Below, piece after piece: positions 44,321 through 52,518 of a stretch of 64,000 bases of DNA; position 1 is the stretch's first letter, and every line of letters begins with the position of its first letter. Both the position numbers and the translations under genes were made by a program. The stretch comes from Lysobacterales bacterium (GTDB lineage Bacteria; Pseudomonadota; Gammaproteobacteria; Xanthomonadales; SZUA-5), in assembly GCA_022841325.1 (NCBI GenBank), contig JALHRS010000010.1, positions 1-64,000 of the forward strand, read 5' to 3'. Under the pieces are notes generated by a model that was not told the origin of the DNA, searched no databases, and saw only the letters and a list, made by a program, of their open reading frames with translations.

Positions 44321-44363
44321 TGTTGGTTGTCGGTTGTCGGTTGTCGGTTGTCGGTTGTGGGTT
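44321..44363 (+). repeat. GGTTGTC heptamer array
   Basis: About six tandem heptamers (mainly GGTTGTC, ending GGTTGTG) run into the first REP. The array parallels 6568-6606. Confidence 0.85.
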
Positions 44364-44434
44364 GTGGGAGCGGACTCTGTCCGCGACAGCCCTTGATCTC
44401 CGGAACACCGGTCGCGGATGAATCCGCTCCCACA
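44364..44434. repeat. Inverted REP pair
   Basis: REP 44364-44386 (GTGGGAGCGG...CCGCGA) and REP 44412-44434 (TCGCGG...CCGCTCCCACA) face each other across 25 bp and can fold into one long hairpin. Confidence 0.85.
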
Positions 44435-44797
44435 GGCACCCGCCGCAGCGGTGCCCGTTCTCGCACGCATTGTTCGAATCCGCACATCGGCGGTCTGCAG
44501 ACAGCAGGTGGCTGTGCCGGTCACGCCGATCCCACGACCAGGGCCGGCGCTGATCGTCGCTCGCCAGAGTCTGCACAATTTGCTGATGGATCATGAACAT
44601 AGCTCCAGCCTGCAGGCATGGGGAACTGACCGACAGGACCCTGTGCAGGCCGCACGTCTGCCACCTGGGGCAAGCTGGCACGCATCCTGCTGAGCCTGGT
44701 CACAGAACCTTCACTAACGTGGTCGACAACCGCAGCCACATCGAGGCGCCGTCGCTCTGGCCAGCAGCCCGGCATGGTGCACCTCGCAGGAGATCGA

Positions 44798-47269
44798 ATG
44801 ATGCTTTCAGGATTCTTTTCCGACCTGCGACTGGCCTTGCGCGCATTGATTGCGCGTCCCGGTTTCAGTGTCGCTGCCATCCTGACGCTGGCGCTGGGTA
44901 TCGGCGCCAACACGGCCGTGTTCAGCGTGCTCAACGGTTTGCTGCTCAAACCCCTGCCCTATGCCGATGGCGAGCATCTGGTGCAGGTCTACAACGTCTA
45001 CCCGAAGATGAACCTGTTCGACGCCGGCACCTCGATCCCCGATTACCTGGACCGCAAGCGCGACATCGCGGCACTGGAGGATCTGGCGCTGTACAGCCCG
45101 TCGAGCTTCAATCTCAGCGATGAGGGCGCGCCACAGCGGCTGATCGGCATTCGCGCCACCAGTTCCCTGTTCAGCACGCTGGGCGTGGGTGCGGCGACGG
45201 GGCGCACCTTCGGCGAGGAGGCGGAAGTCATCGGCCAGGATCATGTGGCCGTGATCAGTCACAACGCGTGGCAGAACCTGTTCGCCGGTGATCCGCAGAT
45301 CGTCGGCAAGGAAATCATGCTCAACAGTGAAAGCTACAAGGTCCTGGGCGTGATGCCGGCGGGCTTCGCCTTCCCCAACAAGGATGCACAGCTCTGGGTG
45401 CCGTTTGCGTTCACGCCGGAGCAGCGCAGCGACGACGAACGCGGCAACGAATATTCCGGCTCCATCGGCCGCCTGGCGCCGGGCGCCACGGTCGAGCAGC
45501 TGAATTCACAGCTGCGCGCCAACGCCCTGAGTCTGGCTGAGCGCATTGCCGGCCAGCCCGATGAACGCGCGGCCGGCTATGCCAGCTTCATCCGGGATGG
45601 CGGTTTCTACGGCGCCGCCAAATCCCTGCGCGAACAGTGGGTGGGCGAGCTCAAACCAGTGCTGTTTCTGCTGCAATCGGTGGTCGGACTGGTGCTGCTG
45701 ATCGCCTGCGCCAATGTGGCCAATCTGATGCTCACGCGGGTCCATACCCGTGAGAAGGAGCTGTCGGTGAAAACGGCCATGGGCGCCGGCCGCTGGCGGA
45801 TCGCCCGACAGCTGCTGGCCGAGGCCACGCTGCTGTCACTGATCGGTGGCGCGCTGGGCATCGTCGTGGCCTATCTCGCCCTGCACCTGCTGGACGTGTT
45901 CAACCTGGCCGGCAACAGGCTGGCCGACCAGATCAACATCGATCCGTCCGTACTGATGTTCACGCTGCTGCTCAGCACCACCACCGGCGTGCTTTTTGGC
46001 CTGATGCCGGCCCTGTCGCCGCTCAATGCGCGAGTTTACGAAGTGCTCAAGGAAGGCGGCCGCAGCATGGGCGGCAGCCGCACCGCGCGCCTGACCCGCA
46101 ACATCCTGGTGGTGGCGCAGATGGGCCTGGCGGTCAGCCTGCTGGTCGGCGCCGGCCTGCTGATGCGCAGCTTCTGGAGCGCGCAGTCACAGGATCCTGG
46201 ATTCGCCAGGGACAATATGCTCACCGCCAAGGTGGACCTGCCCGAGAAGCGCTACGGCGAAGATCCGCAGCGCAGCCAGTTCTTCGAGCGCGCGCTGGCG
46301 GAACTCGGCTCCATCCCTGGCGTCGGCAGCGCCGCTTTCGTCAGCAACCTGCCTTTCGGCCAGAGCAACTGGACCTCGTCCTACAACATCGATGGCCGGG
46401 AAGTCGGCGAGGGCCAGCCCGCTCCGCATGGATACACCCGGATCGTCGACGAGAATTTCTTCGCGACCATGAAAATCCCGGTGCTGCAGGGTCGCACCTT
46501 CGAGGTTGCCGACAGTGCCGAGGCCAATGGCGTGGTGGTGATCGACCAGGTGCTGGCACGCAAATACTTCCCCAAGGGCGATGCCGTGGGCCAGCGCATC
46601 CTCTGGGGCGGTCGGGGTGAAGCCAAGGCCTGGACCATCATCGGCGTGGTCGGCACCATCAAGAACATCAACCTGACCGATGAGGTCACCAAGGAAAGCT
46701 ACTACTTCAGTTACCGCCAGCAAGCGCCCAGCGAGGGCTTCCTGATCCTGAAGACCCAGTTGCCCACTGACGGCCTGGCCGGGGCCGTGCGCGAAGCCGT
46801 ACTCCGGGTCGACCCGCTGCAACCCGTGCACAACATCAAGACCCTGGACCAGCGCATCGCCGTCTCGATGGAAGGCCGCCGCGCACCCATGGTGCTGATA
46901 CTGATCTTTGCGGTCGTCGCCCTGGTGCTGTCCATCATCGGCATCTACGGCGTGCTCTCGCACATGGTGCAGCAGCGCACCAGCGAAATCGGCGTGCGCA
47001 TGGCCATCGGCGCCCGTGCCAGCGACGTGCAACGGCTGGTGCTCGGTCAGGGCGCGCGCATCGTCGGCTATGGACTCGGGATCGGCATCGTCGGCGCACT
47101 GACCCTGTCCTGGTTCATGCAGTCGCAGCTCTTCGGCGTCAGCAGCGCCGATCCTCTGACCCTGATCGCGGTCATCACCCTGCTCGGCAGTGTGGCCCTG
47201 TTCGCCTGCTGGCTGACCGCGCGCCGGGCGGCCGCCATGCCGCCCTTGGTGGCGCTGCGGCAGGAGTGA
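44798..47269 (+). CDS. Orphan ABC permease of the duplicated (ADOP/MacB-like) type
   Basis: The ATG at 44798 follows AGGAGATCGA. The 823-residue product contains two FtsX modules, each a helix, a MacB_PCD periplasmic domain, and three helices. Helices lie at about 22-45, 285-310, 340-365, 385-410, 430-455, 700-720, 750-780 and 785-815. The N-terminal ALRALIARPGFSVAAILTLALGIGANTAVFSVLNGLLLKPLPY is the signature of duplicated orphan permeases. No ATPase gene adjoins it, so it must borrow one; an efflux role is likely by family only. The convergent downstream gene lies 29 bp away. Confidence 0.9.
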   Translation: MMLSGFFSDLRLALRALIARPGFSVAAILTLALGIGANTAVFSVLNGLLLKPLPYADGEHLVQVYNVYPKMNLFDAGTSIPDYLDRKRDIAALEDLALYSPSSFNLSDEGAPQRLIGIRATSSLFSTLGVGAATGRTFGEEAEVIGQDHVAVISHNAWQNLFAGDPQIVGKEIMLNSESYKVLGVMPAGFAFPNKDAQLWVPFAFTPEQRSDDERGNEYSGSIGRLAPGATVEQLNSQLRANALSLAERIAGQPDERAAGYASFIRDGGFYGAAKSLREQWVGELKPVLFLLQSVVGLVLLIACANVANLMLTRVHTREKELSVKTAMGAGRWRIARQLLAEATLLSLIGGALGIVVAYLALHLLDVFNLAGNRLADQINIDPSVLMFTLLLSTTTGVLFGLMPALSPLNARVYEVLKEGGRSMGGSRTARLTRNILVVAQMGLAVSLLVGAGLLMRSFWSAQSQDPGFARDNMLTAKVDLPEKRYGEDPQRSQFFERALAELGSIPGVGSAAFVSNLPFGQSNWTSSYNIDGREVGEGQPAPHGYTRIVDENFFATMKIPVLQGRTFEVADSAEANGVVVIDQVLARKYFPKGDAVGQRILWGGRGEAKAWTIIGVVGTIKNINLTDEVTKESYYFSYRQQAPSEGFLILKTQLPTDGLAGAVREAVLRVDPLQPVHNIKTLDQRIAVSMEGRRAPMVLILIFAVVALVLSIIGIYGVLSHMVQQRTSEIGVRMAIGARASDVQRLVLGQGARIVGYGLGIGIVGALTLSWFMQSQLFGVSSADPLTLIAVITLLGSVALFACWLTARRAAAMPPLVALRQE

Positions 47270-47298
47270 GCTGATCCAGGATCGCGCAGCCCCTGGCT

Positions 47299-49131
47299 TC
47301 AGACCGTGCCATGCCCCAGCACCAGCAGCTGCCGGGCGCCAGCCAGATGGCCATCGTCGAAATGCACCTTGCGGCTGCTGCCTACGGCGCCGAGGTAGAC
47401 GAGCTTGCGTGCCGCCAGCAGGCGCCGCAGCCGCGCCTCGTCGGTGACCAGTTCGGCTGGAATGTGCTCGCCGATGTTCAGCAGGTTGAACTCCACGCCG
47501 CTCGGCATGGCCAGTTCGGCGAAGAACTTCTCCAGATTCTTCTGGAAGGACAGCTGGGCGATGTACTTGGCCGCAAGCTTGTGTGACAGCACGGTGTTGC
47601 GATAGCGCACGTTCTTGTTCAGCAGCTCCTCGATGACCGGATCGGTCAGCACCGTGATGATGGCTTCGAGGAAGGGATCATCGGCCTCGGAGGCCGACAG
47701 CAGCAGCAGCGTCAGGCGGAAACCCAGCTCGTCGGGCAGGTTGATGACGATGTGGTCATAGTTTTCGATGCGCAGCGAAGCCACGAATTCCGGCTCGAAG
47801 TAGCGCTGCGGATCATCGAAATCGAAATGCGCGGCATGCAGAAAATCGCGGCTGGGCTGGTCGATGAAATGTTCGAGCGCGGCCACCGGCCAGGTGCTGC
47901 CGATCACGCACAGACGCCGATTGACGATCTCGCTCGGCACCCGGATGGCGGCGATATCGGTCTGCGACTCCGCCTGCGCGGCAGGGGCCACGTAGCGGAG
48001 CTTGCGCTGATCGCGGGTCACCACGATCAACCAGTCATGTGCCTGCATCGCCTCGCCAAAAGGACACAGGGACAGATCAAAATGGCCGTAGCGATCCAGC
48101 CGCGAGTAACCGACCAGTGTGCCGCCCTGAATCCCCAGCATGAGTTGCTCGAAGGCCACCCCGGGGGCCCGCTGCTCCAGTCCCACCGCGGCCGGATCGA
48201 CGAACTGCACATTCCAGGCGTGGAAAGACAGCAGCTCGAAGAAGGCCTTGTAGTAGACGATGTCGACCATCGATCGGGCCAGCACGCTGCCGATGACATC
48301 GCCGGGTGTGGTCACCGCAAACAGCGAGCCCCCCTGAACCGCCGTCAGCGCCAGCGCGATGTCGCGACTGTAGGTCTGGTTGGACAGTTCGATGGAACAC
48401 TTGACCGGCGATTTGGCCGCCTGCCGTTCCAGCAGGTGGTGCATGAAGGTTTGTTCGTTGATCAGCGCGGTCAGGATCTTGAGATTGCGGTTGTCACGGG
48501 CAAATTCATCGGGCTCGTCCTCGGGCGCCAGGATCACCAGGCCCAGCGCCTTGAGCGCACCGAGCTTCTCGTAGGTGTGCCAGTGCAACAGATCTCCTTG
48601 TCGCACGTAGATCTGCAACTGCCGCCAGCGCTCCGCTTCCATGTGCTCGCAGAACTGATCCACCGTGGCCCGGTCGGGAAACAGCAGCACCACATCCTCG
48701 GTGCGCTCCAGACGCTGCGCCCGCAGATTGATCTCGTCCAGGATCAGCGGCAGCTTGACGTTGTAGTTGACGATCAGCAGATGTCCGGACTTGCGGTAGG
48801 GCAGCGTGCCGCCCTTGATGCGTTCGATCAGCTGCTCCAGCGAAGCCGACAGCACCGAGATGATGAAGGAGAACAGGATCAACCCGAACAGCACCTGCAC
48901 CAGGCCAAACAGCAGTTGCGCCCAGCCCTCGGCATCGGCGTAACTCGATGGATCGGCGAACCAGCGATAACTGGTCGACAGATCGCCGATCAGCAAGGAC
49001 ATGAACAGGATCAGCAGCGCGCTGCCGACGAAGATGGCAGCCAGCTGCACCCAGATGGTGGCGAGTGCGAATCCATCCGGGCTCAGCAAGCGGCGCAGTG
49101 CGCGCCAGCGTAATCGTAGCCATGAACGCAT
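47299..49131 (-). CDS. Castor/Pollux-like ion channel
   Basis: The ATG at 49131 starts MRSWLRLRWRALRRLL; upstream residues in the frame look non-coding. The 610-residue product has two or three N-terminal helices (about 25-50 and 72-105). Two RCK/TrkA-N-like cytoplasmic domains follow (GHLLIVNYNVKLPLILDEI from about 118; RLCVIGSTWPVAALEHFI from about 402). This is the layout of plant Castor/Pollux (DMI1) channels and their bacterial homologues, which form K+ or cation channels gated by the RCK ring. Ion selectivity cannot be read here. The gene appears monocistronic. Confidence 0.85.
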   Translation of the reverse strand: MRSWLRLRWRALRRLLSPDGFALATIWVQLAAIFVGSALLILFMSLLIGDLSTSYRWFADPSSYADAEGWAQLLFGLVQVLFGLILFSFIISVLSASLEQLIERIKGGTLPYRKSGHLLIVNYNVKLPLILDEINLRAQRLERTEDVVLLFPDRATVDQFCEHMEAERWRQLQIYVRQGDLLHWHTYEKLGALKALGLVILAPEDEPDEFARDNRNLKILTALINEQTFMHHLLERQAAKSPVKCSIELSNQTYSRDIALALTAVQGGSLFAVTTPGDVIGSVLARSMVDIVYYKAFFELLSFHAWNVQFVDPAAVGLEQRAPGVAFEQLMLGIQGGTLVGYSRLDRYGHFDLSLCPFGEAMQAHDWLIVVTRDQRKLRYVAPAAQAESQTDIAAIRVPSEIVNRRLCVIGSTWPVAALEHFIDQPSRDFLHAAHFDFDDPQRYFEPEFVASLRIENYDHIVINLPDELGFRLTLLLLSASEADDPFLEAIITVLTDPVIEELLNKNVRYRNTVLSHKLAAKYIAQLSFQKNLEKFFAELAMPSGVEFNLLNIGEHIPAELVTDEARLRRLLAARKLVYLGAVGSSRKVHFDDGHLAGARQLLVLGHGTV

Positions 49132-49323
49132 AGGGAAGATCGGCGGCCAGTGAGTCGATGCCCGAGCATAGTCGCCATCCCGGGTCGGCCACAGCGGTGC
49201 CTGCATCCGAAACGAATCTTTGCAGCTGCTGCCCGCCTCGAGCTGCGCTTGCGATGCCGGCTGCCGACGGGATGCTCCACGCCGACCGGACCTCAGGGCG
49301 CGGCTGCGTGGGGGAACATCCAG

Positions 49324-50706
49324 CTAACAATAGGGATTGCCGGGCCGGCAACTGACGCTCTGGCCATAGGCGCTGACCGAGCTGATGAACCGGGCAAAAT
49401 CAGCATTGTCCTGGATCGAATAGCCACCTGCGGGCGGCGCGTAACTGGGTGGCGAATAGACACTGACGCCGGAATAGCTGCCACTGGACACCTGACCCGC
49501 CGAGCCTAAAGCTGCCAGCGCCTGGGTCACCCCATCCATGGCCGACAGGATGCTGCGCTGCAGCCAGTTCCTCTGCTTCGCGACCGGAGCTGAGCCGGCC
49601 GCCGGCAGCGAGGCGTTGTACATCTGGTAATAGGGCTGACAGGCCGGTTCATAACCGTGATTCAGGCAGGCCTGAGCCAGCAGTTGCAGGGCAGCCTGAA
49701 AATCGATGGCGCCGAAGCGATGCTGGGTTTTGGTCCAGGCCAGGTAGTAACAGCCCTGCTGCTTGCCGATATCGCACTCGCCTTGCAGGTGATGGATGAT
49801 CAGATCGACATCACGCTCACTGATCGGGACCCCGGTGACGGCAATTCCCACCAGTCCCAGGCAGGCGTAGGGCACAGCCCAGCTGCACGCCATGCGCAGA
49901 TCCGGCAACGCGCGCGGCAGATCCCGCGCCACCACGGCTCCGCCGTAGCGCAGGCGCCCGGCGTTGTAACAGCCGTGGTACTCGCCGTAACGACAGGACA
50001 GATCGTACAGTTCCAGCGCCTGCAGCGGGCGGCCGTCGCGCTCCACCGCCAGGGCTTCATCGGTGAGCTTTCTCGACAGCGCGATGCGCAGGTCTGCGGC
50101 ACCCTCAAGGCCTCCCTGCTCGGCCCGCGCGTAACCATCCAGCGCCGCGGCGATGTTTCGATCCATGCCCAGCGCATGCTCCTGCGCATAGGCCAGTGCC
50201 ATCTGCGCCTGCGGGATCTCCTGGGTGGCCGCCAATTGCATGAAACGGATGCCCTCGGCCGGGTCGGCGACCACACCATCGCCCAGCAACAGCAATTGTC
50301 CGGCGTTGTAGGCGGCCTTGCCATAGCCGGCCAGCGCAGCCCGACGGTAGTACTGCAAGGCCAGCGGACGATCGACCGCTACCGCGATCCCCCGATCGTG
50401 ATACAGCCCAAGGTTGTAGAGCGCGCCGGGATGGTTCTGCGCGGCTGCCTGTTCGAACCAGCGCTTCGCGGCGGCCTTGGATTCAGCCACCCCCTGGCCG
50501 CTGGCATAGATGCTGCCCACGGCGAACTGGGCAGCTGCGTGGCCGGCATCGGCAGCGGTACGGAGCAGCGGCAGCGCCCCCGCATAGTCGCCGTATTTGC
50601 CGAGCGCCATGCCCTGCTGGTAGAGCTCATCCGGGTTTCCCGGCAGCGCCGACAGCCCCGACGCGGCAGGCCAGAGCCACAGGATCAGCAGGGCGATCAG
50701 ACGCAT
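49324..50706 (-). CDS. Secreted Sel1-repeat (TPR-like) protein
   Basis: The ATG at 50706 has GGAGGCCCCG just upstream. The product is 460 residues with a signal peptide (LIALLILWLWPAASGLSA, cut near 20). Residues about 26-240 contain five to six Sel1-like repeats (e.g. AAAQFAVGSIYASGQGVAESKAAA, ALYNLGLYHDRGIAVAVDRP). A cysteine-rich helical region (about 240-385), also repeat-like with paired cysteines, follows. The last 70 residues are Ser/Gly/Tyr/Pro-rich and disordered. A periplasmic scaffold or adaptor role is usual for such repeats; no partner is visible nearby. Confidence 0.85.
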   Translation of the reverse strand: MRLIALLILWLWPAASGLSALPGNPDELYQQGMALGKYGDYAGALPLLRTAADAGHAAAQFAVGSIYASGQGVAESKAAAKRWFEQAAAQNHPGALYNLGLYHDRGIAVAVDRPLALQYYRRAALAGYGKAAYNAGQLLLLGDGVVADPAEGIRFMQLAATQEIPQAQMALAYAQEHALGMDRNIAAALDGYARAEQGGLEGAADLRIALSRKLTDEALAVERDGRPLQALELYDLSCRYGEYHGCYNAGRLRYGGAVVARDLPRALPDLRMACSWAVPYACLGLVGIAVTGVPISERDVDLIIHHLQGECDIGKQQGCYYLAWTKTQHRFGAIDFQAALQLLAQACLNHGYEPACQPYYQMYNASLPAAGSAPVAKQRNWLQRSILSAMDGVTQALAALGSAGQVSSGSYSGVSVYSPPSYAPPAGGYSIQDNADFARFISSVSAYGQSVSCRPGNPYC

Positions 50707-50880
50707 CGGGGCCTCCGAGGGTAATTCTCGATGGCGTGATTCTCGCATCCACAAGGGCATTGGAATGCTGGTATCGGCAGTATCTCCAGGGGCGTCCGGC
50801 GATACCCTGGATTGCTTCGTCGCTACGCTTCTTTCCACGAGACTATGTCGTAACGTGTTGATTTGTGCTCGTTGATGTAG

Positions 50881-50945
50881 GTTGGGCTAAGCGCAGCGTG
50901 CCCAACACCAGCGCCAATGGTTGGGCACGCTGCGCTTAGCCCAAC
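50881..50945. repeat. Perfect 26-bp inverted repeat
   Basis: GTTGGGCTAAGCGCAGCGTG plus CCCAAC (50881-50906) is exactly complementary to 50920-50945 across a 13-base loop. The sequence GTAGGTTGGGC just before it recurs at 28756, next to R3 copy 1. Confidence 0.92.
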
Positions 50946-50999
50946 GGTCATGGCTGCGAGCCACCCGCAATCATGAAAGTCGCTGGTGCCATGACCGTT

Positions 51000-51093
51000 G
51001 CATAGGGTTTCTTGCCTAACCCCTCCCCAGCCCTCCCCGAACATCGGGGAGGGAGCGACAGCACTCGCCTGAACGACTTTCACGGCAACCTAC
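51000..51093. repeat. Repeat family R3, copy 2
   Basis: It is nearly identical to 28765-28858, with a CTCCCCGAAC-ATCGGGGAG hairpin in the centre. Confidence 0.85.
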
Positions 51094-51277
51094 AGTTCCT
51101 GGCCCGTGGGCAGCTTGGGGACGGAACAACTGCCTCGCATTGATGCTTCAACAACTCAGGACCGGATTCCATGGCCAGGGTGTCCAGGACTTCAACCCAG
51201 ATCCTCCCTGCCCACGGGTCATGAATCGCCAGCTTGCCGGTAGAGCGACCTCGCGATGAGACCCAGGAGCGCTTGTT

Positions 51278-51388
51278 CACGCGGAGGCGCGGAGGCCGCG
51301 GAGAATGGGCAAGGGCACTCGGTGGCGATTGCACATCTCCGCGTTCTCCGCGCCTCCGCGCCTCCGCGCCTCCGCGCCTCCGCGTGAG
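51278..51388. repeat. GCGGAGGC inverted and tandem repeats
   Basis: TCACGCGGAGGCGCGGAGG (51278) faces a right arm made of about five tandem CGCCTCCG units (51349-51385, ending CGCGTGA). The outer ends TCACGCG/CGCGTGA are complementary. The right arm has expanded by slippage. Confidence 0.8.
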
Positions 51389-51427
51389 ACATCCGGCCGG
51401 AACCTGTGGATCGCTGCCGTGAATGGC

Positions 51428-51486
51428 GCCGCGCTGCGGCGTGGCCTCACCGCCTGGCGGGCGCTGCGTGCACTTCGGGCTACTCC
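51428..51486 (+). repeat. Repeat family R4, partial copy
   Basis: GCCGCGCTGCGGCGTGGCCTCACCG and GCGCTGCGTGCACTTCGGGCTAC parallel the two halves of 41470-41552, with a shorter spacer. Confidence 0.65.
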
Positions 51487-51525
51487 AGGCTGACGGATAT
51501 AGCCCCAGCCGTTATGATGGTCGGC

Positions 51526-52425
51526 ATGGACGATCATCGACGTCAGCTGTTGCAATTCATGCTCGCCGCAGGTTTGTTACCGTCGCTCCCCCTGCTGGCA
51601 GCTACTCCCAAGCTCCTGACGCGCGGGATTCCCGGCACCACAGAGCAGCTGCCCGTGGTTGGCCTCGGCACCTGGCGCGCCTTCGATGTACCCCGTCGTG
51701 GCCGGACCACGCGCGAAGCTCAGGCCGCACTGGAAGCGCTGGTCAGATTCGGCGGACGCGTGGTCGATACCTCGCCCATGTACGGTCGTGCTGAGGAGAC
51801 CGTCGGGCGCCTCGGCGAGGATCTGGGCGACAAGCTCTTCGTCGCCACCAAGATCTGGACCACCGGCGCAGCCGAGGGCAAGGAGCAACTGGCGCAGTCA
51901 TTCAAGCACCTGCGGCGACCCAGGCTGGATCTGGTGCAGGTCCACAATCTGCTGGATGCGGGCGTGCACCTGAAGACACTGCGGGCTGAGAAGGAAGCCG
52001 GCCGCGTGCGCTACATCGGTCTGACCCATTATCGCGCCAGTGCTCACGGCGATCTGATGCGCTGGATGCGCAATGAGCGACCGGACTTCATCCAGGTCAA
52101 CTACTCCCTGCAGGAGCCGGAAGCCGGCGCCGAGGTTCTGCCGCTGGCGGCCGAACTCGGCATTGCAGTGCTGATCAACCGACCTTATGCCGAAGGCCAG
52201 TTGTTCGATGCCGTGAAGAACCGCAGCCTGCCGCGCTGGGTTCGTGAGGAACTCGGTTGCCAGAGTTGGGCGCAGGCTTTCCTGAAGTGGATCCTGGCAG
52301 AACCCGCCGTCACCTGCGTGCTCACCGGCACCCGCGATGCTGATCACCTGGCCGACGGACTGGGCGCAGCATCGACGCCTTTGCCGACTGCCGAACAGCG
52401 GCGACGGCTGCAGGCCTTGCTGTAG
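51526..52425 (+). CDS. Exported (Tat-type signal) aldo/keto reductase family protein
   Basis: ATG codons at 51514, 51517 and 51526 are all possible; none has a strong ribosome site. From 51526 the product is 299 residues. The N-terminus DDHRRQLLQFMLAAGLLPSLPLLA has paired arginines and a hydrophobic core like a Tat signal, and ends in an ALA-type site. The body keeps the reductase fold: VVGLGTWRAFDV, DTSPMYGRAEE (catalytic Asp/Tyr), VATKIW (Lys) and a C-terminal CVLTGTRDADHLADG cofactor block. A periplasmic NADPH enzyme needs folded export, which fits Tat. The substrate is unknown. Confidence 0.82.
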   Translation: MDDHRRQLLQFMLAAGLLPSLPLLAATPKLLTRGIPGTTEQLPVVGLGTWRAFDVPRRGRTTREAQAALEALVRFGGRVVDTSPMYGRAEETVGRLGEDLGDKLFVATKIWTTGAAEGKEQLAQSFKHLRRPRLDLVQVHNLLDAGVHLKTLRAEKEAGRVRYIGLTHYRASAHGDLMRWMRNERPDFIQVNYSLQEPEAGAEVLPLAAELGIAVLINRPYAEGQLFDAVKNRSLPRWVREELGCQSWAQAFLKWILAEPAVTCVLTGTRDADHLADGLGAASTPLPTAEQRRRLQALL

Positions 52426-52518
52426 CCTCCTCTCTCGAATCGGGCACCACCGCGCGGCTGGCGCCGCCGCCAGCCGACGGGCGTGCGCGCCCGGCATCCT
52501 TCCTGAGGCGAGGGCCAC

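Larger units (their letters stand above)
44315..44797. other. Intergenic region with heptamer array and REP pair
   Basis: No gene is seen in 483 bp. GGTTGTC heptamers start right after the stop of the oxidoreductase operon, followed by two inverted REPs. The rest (about 44440-44797) shows no feature apart from the AGGAGATCGA ribosome site of the next gene. Confidence 0.65.
50707..51525. other. Repeat-rich intergenic region
   Basis: No gene is supported in about 820 bp. In order it holds the 26-bp-arm hairpin (50881-50945), R3 copy 2 (51000-51093), an unassigned stretch (51094-51277), inverted GCGGAGG repeats (51278-51388) and an R4 fragment (51428-51486). Confidence 0.7.

Noticed and set aside
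42262..44578. Long frames overlapping the oxidoreductase flavoprotein on both strands
   Set aside because: They conflict with motif-rich genes (thiamine diphosphate, FAD, NAD(P) and [4Fe-4S] motifs) and have no domain signature.
51080..51334. 84-codon - strand frame between repeats
   Set aside because: Both ends lie in repeat DNA (R3 and GCGGAGGC). The middle (LAIHDPWAGRIWVEVLDTLA) looks protein-like, but no start or family was found.
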